From: Ruminococcus sp.
GTDB taxonomy: Bacteria > Bacillota > Clostridia > Lachnospirales > Lachnospiraceae
Length of the DNA stretch: 50,499 bases
Reading direction: 5' to 3'
Assembly (NCBI GenBank): GCA_023663085.1
Contig: JAMPIB010000022.1
Location: 1-50,499, forward strand
Part shown: positions 1 through 6,532 of the stretch, in pieces
Layout: each line of letters begins with the position of its first letter
How positions within the stretch are numbered: the stretch's first letter is position 1
Translations under genes and position numbers: made by a program
Notes under the pieces: model-generated
What the model saw: only the letters and a program-made list of their open reading frames with translations
The model's database searches: none
What the model was told of the DNA's origin: nothing

Positions 1-55
1 CAGCACAGCACAGCACAGCACAGCACAGCACAGCACAGCACAGCACAGCACAGCA
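1..55. repeat. Pentanucleotide tandem repeat, 11 perfect CAGCA copies
   Basis: Eleven uninterrupted copies of CAGCA run from the first base of the window to base 55, so the true array may be longer. A 5-bp unit is not a multiple of three, so gain or loss of one unit would shift any reading frame through it. Read in frame 3 it encodes a pentapeptide repeat (Ala-Gln-His-Ser-Thr) that ends at a TAA at 57-59. An assembly or library artefact at a contig end cannot be excluded. Confidence 0.9.
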
Positions 56-59
56 TTAA
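3..59 (+). CDS. 3' end of an upstream gene with a pentapeptide-repeat tail (partial)
   Basis: Of the three forward frames through the CAGCA repeat, only the frame starting at base 3 stops (TAA 57-59) before the strong terminator-like hairpin at 82-126. The other two frames read through the hairpin and stop at 138 and 151. A stop about 23 bases before a terminator is what the end of a real gene looks like, so I infer that a coding sequence ends here with repeated AQHST units. The rest of the gene lies outside the window and its function cannot be stated. Confidence 0.35.
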   Translation, partial: AQHSTAQHSTAQHSTAQH

Positions 60-81
60 TCAATTTTTTTGGAATATCGGG

Positions 82-130
82 AAAGGACAGTGTTTTTTCG
101 TTACCGGCGAAGAGATACTGTCCTTTTGTT
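82..130 (+). terminator. Rho-independent terminator of the upstream gene
   Basis: Bases 82-91 (AAAGGACAGT) pair perfectly with 117-126 (ACTGTCCTTT). Inside the loop, TTCG (97-100) can pair with CGAA (108-111). The right arm runs directly into a T-rich tail. It separates the upstream repeat-tailed gene from the FHA gene at 220. Confidence 0.7.
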
Positions 131-219
131 GTGTCTGAATCCAGAGTCTGAGGGTATAACAGATGTTCGGAAAAGCATCTGAAAATTAATTAAAATAAAT
201 CCACGGAGGAAAACAGGAT

Positions 220-810
220 ATGAGAAAAGTGTATTTGATAGGAAGGTCAGGAACACATGCCAATGAAAAATTTCTTTTGGAGGGAGAACTGATCATCGGG
301 CGCGATCCGCAGATGTGTCAGCTGATCTATCCTAAAACAGAAAAAAATATCAGCGGGGTACATTGTAAGATACAGGAAATAGGAGATCGTGTCTGTCTGA
401 TCGATCTGAATTCGACAAACGGAACTTTTTTTCAGGATGGAACCAGACTGGAACCGGATATGCCCCGGACAATGACAAGCGGACAGGGATTTTATCTCGG
501 CAGCAGAGAAAATTTCTTTGATCTGGTGATCGAGGAAGAAGTTGAAGAAGGCAGAAGAGGAAGGTGGTCAAAGCCGCAGGGCGGCAGACCGGAGACGAAT
601 CAGGCGGCAGCATCTGCAGCCCCGGCCGCTGCAAGAAGGAATTCCCCCGCAACCGCAGTTGTGGCAGTCCTTCTGGTCGTAGTCATTGCGGTAGCCGGTG
701 TATTGGGATATTCCTATTATCAGGAATCACAGAAGAGTACTTTTGAAAGGATGGTTGATGACTTTTCAAATGGTACTACTCTGTGGGACAGCATTACGAA
801 TCTGTTTTAG
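220..810 (+). CDS. FHA-domain protein with C-terminal membrane anchor
   Basis: A 196-aa phosphothreonine reader. The FHA signature is intact: Gly27-Arg28 of the first loop, Ser45 and His48 in the S-x-x-H motif, and the STNGTF stretch around 65-70 with the conserved Asn-Gly. After the FHA domain (about 1-105) come a charged and Ala/Pro-rich linker and one hydrophobic segment at about 143-165, with a short tail beyond it. The FHA domain should therefore be cytoplasmic and tethered to the membrane. The start is supported by GGAGGA at 205-210. It is the first gene of a run of FHA, PP2C, vWA and Ser/Thr kinase genes, so its likely ligands are proteins phosphorylated by the kinases at 4779 and 6533. 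This is inference, since no partner is visible in the sequence. Confidence 0.85.
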   Translation: MRKVYLIGRSGTHANEKFLLEGELIIGRDPQMCQLIYPKTEKNISGVHCKIQEIGDRVCLIDLNSTNGTFFQDGTRLEPDMPRTMTSGQGFYLGSRENFFDLVIEEEVEEGRRGRWSKPQGGRPETNQAAASAAPAAARRNSPATAVVAVLLVVVIAVAGVLGYSYYQESQKSTFERMVDDFSNGTTLWDSITNLF

Positions 811-852
811 TATCTATTTTAACAGGCTGTAGGGAAAAAGGAGGATATGACA

Positions 853-1467
853 ATGGAAATGAGACGATGTGAGAGAGGACATTACTATGACGCTTCGATA
901 CATGGGAGCTGTCCATATTGTAAAAATGTAAGCGATACCGATAAGACTGTGGCAATGGGTGTAGGCGGCATGATGGAGGCGCCATCTGCTCCAGCAGCGG
1001 GTGCTGTGGAAAATGAGGCGCCCAATGTGACCCGCCCCCTTTTCGAGGCCGTGCAATCCGCCGGGGATGACGACGGAAGGACGGTAGCGCTGATCCAGAG
1101 CGACATGGGGATAGACCCCGTAGTCGGCTGGCTGGTATGCGTAAGCGGAAAAGAAAAGGGCAGAAGCTATATGATCCATTCGGATAATAATTATATCGGG
1201 CGGAGCGAGAAAATGGATATCTGTATCCGTGGTGATGAGACGATCTCCAGAGAAAATCAGGCGGTCATCACTTATGATACCAACGATAACTGTTATTACT
1301 TTTCTTCCGGGGATGGCCGGAGCATCGTCAGAGTCAACAATAAGGCGATTTTTCAGACCATGACGCTGCAGGCGTATGACAGACTGATGATCGGTAAGAC
1401 GGAACTTTTATTTATGCCTTTATGCGGGGAACAGTTTAAATGGGAAGACGAGACAGAAAATTCTTAA
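853..1467 (+). CDS. Zinc-ribbon plus FHA-domain protein
   Basis: A 204-aa soluble protein. The N-terminus has a Cys/His cluster (Cys6, His10, Cys20, Cys23, a CPYC knuckle) like the zinc ribbons at the front of the two kinases downstream. A low-complexity linker follows, then an FHA-like domain (about 105-190) starting at a YIGRSE motif with the ISREN serine loop. The canonical SxxH histidine is replaced here (SREN), so binding may be altered. Start choice: AGGAGG at 839-844 is only 2 bases from the ATG at 847 but 8 bases from the ATG at 853, so 853 is preferred. The gene overlaps the next one by 28 bases, which implies translational coupling. Confidence 0.75.
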   Translation: MEMRRCERGHYYDASIHGSCPYCKNVSDTDKTVAMGVGGMMEAPSAPAAGAVENEAPNVTRPLFEAVQSAGDDDGRTVALIQSDMGIDPVVGWLVCVSGKEKGRSYMIHSDNNYIGRSEKMDICIRGDETISRENQAVITYDTNDNCYYFSSGDGRSIVRVNNKAIFQTMTLQAYDRLMIGKTELLFMPLCGEQFKWEDETENS

Positions 1468-2294
1468 GAAAAAAGAAAGAGGTCACCGTTGATCTGGGAT
1501 ATGAAAAGACCTACCAGATAGAAACGCCGGCAGGATGCGGTCTGCTTCTCGGTAAAGTGCACGGGATCGGCAGAAGGAGTAAACAGCAGGATTCTTTTGG
1601 AGTTTCTGAACTTAAGGAAGAAAATATACGCAATAACGGTATTCTGGCAATCGTGGCGGATGGCATGGGCGGCCTCTCCGATGGGGAAAAGGCCAGCATG
1701 GCAGCCACTATTTCCTGCCTGAATTATTTTGAAACATATGTTGCAGAGAAAAAGGAAATCAATGCGGACGTTCTGGTCTCCATGGCGGAAAATGCCAATG
1801 TGGAGGTAAAGGAAGTCCTTGGAGAAAGTGACGGTTCCTGCGGTTCTACACTGATCGCGGCATATGTAAAAGATAAGAGATTATTCTGGTTATCAATCGG
1901 TGACAGCCATATTTATCTGTATCGGGATGGAGAACTGACACAGATCAACAAGGATCACAATTATGCGGCCGCCTTGCAGGAGAAGGTAGAAGCGGGAGAA
2001 CTGACGCAGGAAGAAGCGCTGTGCGATCCGCAGAGAAAAGCGCTGACAAGCTATATAGGTATCATACAGCTGGAAAAAATCGACTACAACGAGGAGGCGC
2101 TTACCTTGCTGGAAGGAGACAGGATCCTGCTGGTATCGGATGGCATCTACAATACGCTGACAGACGAAGAGATCATAGAATCCATGCAGATGCCTGCCGG
2201 GAGAAGTATGATGCACCTTGGGATGCAGGTCGAGGGGAAAAGAAAGAAAAATCAGGATAACTATACGGCTCTTTTGATAGAAATAGAAGAGTGA
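1440..2294 (+). CDS. PP2C-family protein serine/threonine phosphatase
   Basis: A 284-aa PPM/PP2C phosphatase that would remove phosphate from Ser/Thr residues using two metal ions. The metal ligands are visible: Asp51 in RRSKQQDSF, Asp74-Gly75 in the VADGMGG motif, the GDSHIYLYRDG motif in the middle, LVSDGIYN, and the terminal KKNQDN aspartate. There is no signal peptide or membrane segment, and the N-terminus is short and basic. It overlaps the FHA gene upstream by 28 bases, so the two are probably co-translated. It is the first of two different phosphatases in the cluster and is the natural counterpart of the two kinases downstream. Confidence 0.9.
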   Translation: MGRRDRKFLRKKKEVTVDLGYEKTYQIETPAGCGLLLGKVHGIGRRSKQQDSFGVSELKEENIRNNGILAIVADGMGGLSDGEKASMAATISCLNYFETYVAEKKEINADVLVSMAENANVEVKEVLGESDGSCGSTLIAAYVKDKRLFWLSIGDSHIYLYRDGELTQINKDHNYAAALQEKVEAGELTQEEALCDPQRKALTSYIGIIQLEKIDYNEEALTLLEGDRILLVSDGIYNTLTDEEIIESMQMPAGRSMMHLGMQVEGKRKKNQDNYTALLIEIEE

Positions 2295-2335
2295 ACATAG
2301 TAAAAACCAGCATTTGAGAACGGATAGAAGACAGG

Positions 2336-3076
2336 ATGATAACAGGAAAAGGATATACGAACAGGGGCGGACGGGAATACAATGAAGATTCCGGCATGTT
2401 GGGCATCGCGGATGACTGCTGCTATGCCGTTATAGCGGATGGGCTGGGCGGTCATGGCAATGGCGATATCGCCTCACAAACAGCGGTCAGTACGATAAAG
2501 GAATGTATGCAGAACCTGCCGGAGCAGAAAGAGCTTACCAAAGAAGAGATAGAAACATGGTTTCATAAGGCGAACCGGAAGATCGTGGAAATGCAGACGG
2601 CGGAGTGTAAGATGAAAACGACGCTTGCTTTTCTGTATGTTGATGAAAAAGCCGGGAAAGCGAATCTTGCGCATCTTGGTGACAGCCGTATTTATCATTT
2701 TGAAGGGGGCAGGTACGTATTTTGTACGTTTGACCACAGTGTATCCAGAATGGCGGTACTGGCTGGAGAAATAGCGTGGGATGATATCCGTTTTCATGTG
2801 GACAGGAATAAACTGCTCAAGGCATTGGGAAAAGCAGAGACGGTAGATGCCGAGTCGGAAGAGATCATTCTGGATAGAGAGAAAGATCACGCCTTTTTGT
2901 TATGTACAGACGGTTTCTGGGAATATGTCACAGAAGAAGAAATGGAAAAGACATTGCAAATGGCGGAATCACCGGCGGACTGGTTGAAAAGGATGCGCGG
3001 CTATATTGAGCAAAGAGCGGGGGAAAGCAATGATAATAACTCTGCGATCGCGATATGGGTCACGAAGCAGAGATAA
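2336..3076 (+). CDS. Second PP2C-family protein phosphatase
   Basis: A 246-aa minimal PP2C phosphatase. Metal-binding motifs are present: YNEDSG (Asp18), VIADGLGGHG (Asp35-Gly36), LGDSRIYHF, LLCTDGFWEYV (about 181-191) and the terminal SNDNNSAI. It has no membrane or extra domains. It is clearly diverged from the phosphatase at 1440, so the pair is not a recent duplication and may have different substrates. The ribosome-binding site is weak (AGAAGACAGG before the ATG), compared with the strong one of the next gene. Same direction and operon as its neighbours. Confidence 0.88.
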   Translation: MITGKGYTNRGGREYNEDSGMLGIADDCCYAVIADGLGGHGNGDIASQTAVSTIKECMQNLPEQKELTKEEIETWFHKANRKIVEMQTAECKMKTTLAFLYVDEKAGKANLAHLGDSRIYHFEGGRYVFCTFDHSVSRMAVLAGEIAWDDIRFHVDRNKLLKALGKAETVDAESEEIILDREKDHAFLLCTDGFWEYVTEEEMEKTLQMAESPADWLKRMRGYIEQRAGESNDNNSAIAIWVTKQR

Positions 3077-3104
3077 ACAGTATAAAGATACCTGGAGGAT
3101 GACA

Positions 3105-4760
3105 ATGAAAGAACGAAACAGACAGAAAAGCAAAATAAGGACGGCGGTATCTATAGTCCTGATGATCTTACTCTTATGCAGCGGCAGTATTCTGCCGGTA
3201 TTGGCGGAGAGTACTTTGCAGATTGGAATAGACCAGTATGAGGTCATGGAGGAAGAGGGCAGGATCCTCATTTATGTGAATCAGAACGGCGATGAGGCGT
3301 TTAGTCCTTCTATTGCGGACAGCACACTTTTTATTGGTAAAAATACTCTGACCATTGAGGATATCAAAAGTCTGGAAGAAGCGGGCGAACCGGTTACGTA
3401 TCTGTGTCTGATCGATATTTCCGGCTCCATGACAGAAGAAGGGATAGAACAGACGAAAGCGATATTGAGACAGTTTGCAGAGGCCAAAAAGGCGGACGAT
3501 AATTTCTGTATCACGACGATGGGAAACGATGTGACTTCTTCTGGTTTCCTGACAGGATCAGCAGAACTGTCAGAAGCGATAGACGGGATAGCGCGTATCA
3601 GTACGGAGGATACGAATCTCTATTACAGCGTTACGGAGGCTATCAATGTATTAAAGACAGATCAGAATGTGCATAAGAAGCGTTGCCTTTTAATTTTTTC
3701 GGATGGAGAAGACGATCAGAAGAAGGGAATTACCGAGAAAGAAGCGGAAGATGCCGTGAAGGAAAATCATATTCCTGTTTTTACGGTCGTGCTTTCGGGG
3801 AAAAATCTCAATGATGCGGAAGGCAGCGCCAAGATCCTTGGCAGTTTTGCCAGAAACTCTGCGGGGGGAGAACATTACGCACCGCCATTTGATACAGGAT
3901 GTAAATATGAAGATATCTGTGAAAAGGTAAATAAACGTTTAAAGAGCAGTCTGGTCATAACGGCCAATCTGGAAAATATCAAAGAAGTAGGAGACGACAC
4001 GGTATACATCGGCGTGGATTTATCTGATGGGACGCAGAAAGCGTCAGACGGTATCACTGTACCGGCGGGAAAGATCCTGGAGGCCATAGAAGCGCTGGAA
4101 GAGGCCAGAAAGAGCGCAGAAGTCACTGTGACGGTCATTGATAATACGGAACAGGCTCCGGCAGAAGAGCCGGAACCGGTGGAAGAGCCGGCTAAACTCA
4201 ATAAGCAGATCGTTATAGGAATAGCGCTTTTAGTTCTGGTACTTATCATTGTCATTATTCTGCTGTTGAGCCGGAGAAAGTCAGCCGATGAAGAAGAGGC
4301 GGAAGAGGAAGTATATCCCGTCGGGACGGGCAGCAGTCTGTCCGGCATGGGCGGTGGCGGCTGGAATGGTGAAAAGACGATAGCCTCTACAGATACCGGG
4401 GCGGCTGTTGTTCCTGAAACTGTCCAGAATGATACGAACAAAGGGAAAAACCGCAAAGATAAAGTAAAAGTAACGCTGCATCAGATCGGCCCCGGTAATG
4501 CGGAAGTTCACCAGCTTGTTATCAAGGATAAGGTGACGATCGGACGTAATAAGACCTGTCAGCTTGCTCTGGATAATGATACGGCGCTTTCGGGAAAACA
4601 TTGTTCTATTCTTTACAGGGATAATAATATTTATGTGAAGGATGAGGAATCTACGAACGGAACATTCATAAACGGTGTACCGATTGTAGGAGAGTACAAG
4701 GTGGAAATGGATGATATCCTGCTCATCGGTTCCTTTGAATATCGTATTACATGGGAATAA
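3105..4760 (+). CDS. Membrane vWA-domain protein with cytoplasmic FHA domain
   Basis: A 551-aa protein with four parts in order: a signal sequence/TM (about 12-34, ending LPVLAES), an extracytoplasmic von Willebrand A domain (about 95-285) with the metal-ion-dependent adhesion motif DISGS at 104-108 and a second acidic motif FSDGEDD, a TM helix at about 367-389 followed by SRRK, and a C-terminal FHA domain (about 455-548) with IGRNKTC, SGKHC and STNGTF. The FHA domain keeps its key Arg, Ser, His and Asn-Gly. It could carry an outside adhesion or assembly signal to phosphothreonine proteins inside. The start at 3105 is chosen because GGAGG at 3094-3098 lies 6 bases upstream; longer in-frame forms extend into the preceding phosphatase gene. 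Confidence 0.85.
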   Translation: MKERNRQKSKIRTAVSIVLMILLLCSGSILPVLAESTLQIGIDQYEVMEEEGRILIYVNQNGDEAFSPSIADSTLFIGKNTLTIEDIKSLEEAGEPVTYLCLIDISGSMTEEGIEQTKAILRQFAEAKKADDNFCITTMGNDVTSSGFLTGSAELSEAIDGIARISTEDTNLYYSVTEAINVLKTDQNVHKKRCLLIFSDGEDDQKKGITEKEAEDAVKENHIPVFTVVLSGKNLNDAEGSAKILGSFARNSAGGEHYAPPFDTGCKYEDICEKVNKRLKSSLVITANLENIKEVGDDTVYIGVDLSDGTQKASDGITVPAGKILEAIEALEEARKSAEVTVTVIDNTEQAPAEEPEPVEEPAKLNKQIVIGIALLVLVLIIVIILLLSRRKSADEEEAEEEVYPVGTGSSLSGMGGGGWNGEKTIASTDTGAAVVPETVQNDTNKGKNRKDKVKVTLHQIGPGNAEVHQLVIKDKVTIGRNKTCQLALDNDTALSGKHCSILYRDNNIYVKDEESTNGTFINGVPIVGEYKVEMDDILLIGSFEYRITWE

Positions 4761-4778
4761 AAAGGGCCTGACTGACAG

Positions 4779-6521
4779 ATGAACTATAATAATTTATGTC
4801 CGCACTGTATGCGGGAAGTGGAAGACAGACAAAAGACAACATGTCCATATTGTGGGTATCGGGCGGAAAAACAGATGCAGCTTACCCATCAGTTAAAGCC
4901 ATATACAATTCTTTGCGGGAAATATCTTGTTGGGGATGTGATCGGGGAAGGCGGTTTCGGTATCACATATGTCGGCTTTGATCTGAATCTGGAGATGAAG
5001 ATTGCGATCAAAGAATTTTATCCGAATGGATTTTGCAGCAGAGAGATCGCCACAACGGATAAAGTGACTTCTTATGGCGGTATGCAGGCGGAGGCATTTG
5101 ATAAATGGCGGCAGAATTTTGTGAAAGAAGCCAAAAGCCTTGCCAAGTGTGCAAATCTGCCGGGAATTGTCGGTGTGAAAGATTTTTTTCAGGAAAATAA
5201 TACCGCTTATATCGTCATGGAGTATCTGGAAGGCATAACGCTGAAGGACTATATAGCGCGGCAGGGCGGCAGGATTCCGGCAGAACAGGCGCTTGCCTTG
5301 CTGGAACCGGTCATTTCTTCACTATCGCAGGTACATAAGGCAGGACTGATCCATCGGGATATCAGTCCGGATAATATCATGCTGACCAATAGCGGCGGGA
5401 TGAAACTGCTGGATTTTGGTGCGGCAAGAGATTTTACAAAAGAGGAAGAGAAAAGTATCTCCGTGTTATTAAAACCCGGATATGCGCCGGAAGAACAATA
5501 CCGTACAAAGGGAAAGCAGGGGCCGTGGTCGGATGTTTATGCCATGGCGGCGACTATTTATAAATGTATCACCGGAACAACGCCGCCGGAATCCATGGAG
5601 CGCATACGGCAGGATACTTTGAAAAGACCGGGAGAATTCGGGATCGCGATGCCGCAGAACGCGGAAAATGCGTTATTAAAGGCAATGAGCGTGTATGCAG
5701 AAAACCGCTATCAGTCCATGGAAGAGTTTTACTGCGGATTATATCAGGGACAGCAGCAGGTGGCACATACACTGTCATCTGCGGAAGTTTCCCCAAAGCA
5801 GAACAAAACGGCGGCGAAACCGGCTCCGCACAAGAAAACGGCGCCACATAAGAAACTGTACGCTGTGGCGGCCGCATTGGGAGCGGTTTTTTTGCTGGCG
5901 ATCGTCCTGATCATCCGTGGAAATGCCGGCGAAGGAATAAAAGAAGGAACGAAAGAAGAAACAAAAGAAGAAACGAAAGAAGAAACGGTGGCCGGAACCT
6001 CTGATACGGTTGCGATAGCACAGCCGGAACAGGATGTGCCGGAACCCGTAACAGAAACAGAAGTAAACACTTATCAGTATGAATTCTTTTTTGATGACGC
6101 CACCTGGCATGAAGCGTATGAAGACTGTGTCCGCAGGGGAGGTCATTTACTGACGATAGAATCGCAGGAAGAATATGAGATTCTGACAACACAGCTTACG
6201 GAACAGGGATATACGGATAAAATATTCTGGATCGGCGGGACGCGCCTTTCCAGCGGCCGGGATTATTACTGGATTGATGAGAGCGGTACGATAAGCGGCA
6301 CGATATTGAATGAAGACGAAATGTATGCGGATTACTGGCTGCCCGGAGAACCGAGTTACGGCAGCGAAGGAATGGAAGAGCAGTTTCTGATGCTTTTTTA
6401 CAGAAAGGAACTGGAGAAGTGGGTCTGGAACGATGCGCCGGCCGATCTGCTCGCTGTTTCGGATTATTATGCAGACAGGATAGGATATATCTGTGAATAT
6501 CAGGAGAAGTCTGGAAAGTGA
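4779..6521 (+). CDS. Membrane Ser/Thr protein kinase with zinc ribbon and C-type-lectin-like outer domain
   Basis: A 580-aa receptor kinase. Order: zinc ribbon (Cys7, Cys10, Cys22, Cys25), kinase domain about 43-320 (glycine loop GEGGFG at 56-61, Lys78, HRD at 192-194, DFG at 212-214, APEEQY), a variable linker, TM helix about 360-382, a Lys/Glu/Thr-rich repeat (ETKEETKEET), and an extracytoplasmic C-type-lectin-like domain about 430-577 with WIGG, an EPS motif in place of EPN, and WND. The catalytic loop is HRDISPDN: the usual HRDxKPxN lysine is replaced by Ser, and the same change occurs in the neighbour kinase. Known CLECT folds bind glycans or proteins; the ligand here is unknown. Paralogue of the next gene, sharing the intracellular half only. 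Confidence 0.9.
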   Translation: MNYNNLCPHCMREVEDRQKTTCPYCGYRAEKQMQLTHQLKPYTILCGKYLVGDVIGEGGFGITYVGFDLNLEMKIAIKEFYPNGFCSREIATTDKVTSYGGMQAEAFDKWRQNFVKEAKSLAKCANLPGIVGVKDFFQENNTAYIVMEYLEGITLKDYIARQGGRIPAEQALALLEPVISSLSQVHKAGLIHRDISPDNIMLTNSGGMKLLDFGAARDFTKEEEKSISVLLKPGYAPEEQYRTKGKQGPWSDVYAMAATIYKCITGTTPPESMERIRQDTLKRPGEFGIAMPQNAENALLKAMSVYAENRYQSMEEFYCGLYQGQQQVAHTLSSAEVSPKQNKTAAKPAPHKKTAPHKKLYAVAAALGAVFLLAIVLIIRGNAGEGIKEGTKEETKEETKEETVAGTSDTVAIAQPEQDVPEPVTETEVNTYQYEFFFDDATWHEAYEDCVRRGGHLLTIESQEEYEILTTQLTEQGYTDKIFWIGGTRLSSGRDYYWIDESGTISGTILNEDEMYADYWLPGEPSYGSEGMEEQFLMLFYRKELEKWVWNDAPADLLAVSDYYADRIGYICEYQEKSGK

Positions 6522-6532
6522 GGCTATAGAGG

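Noticed and set aside
5911-6192. Long reverse-strand frames inside the kinase and other genes
   Set aside because: They are mirror images of coding repeats and codon bias, lack ribosome-binding sites and conserved domains.
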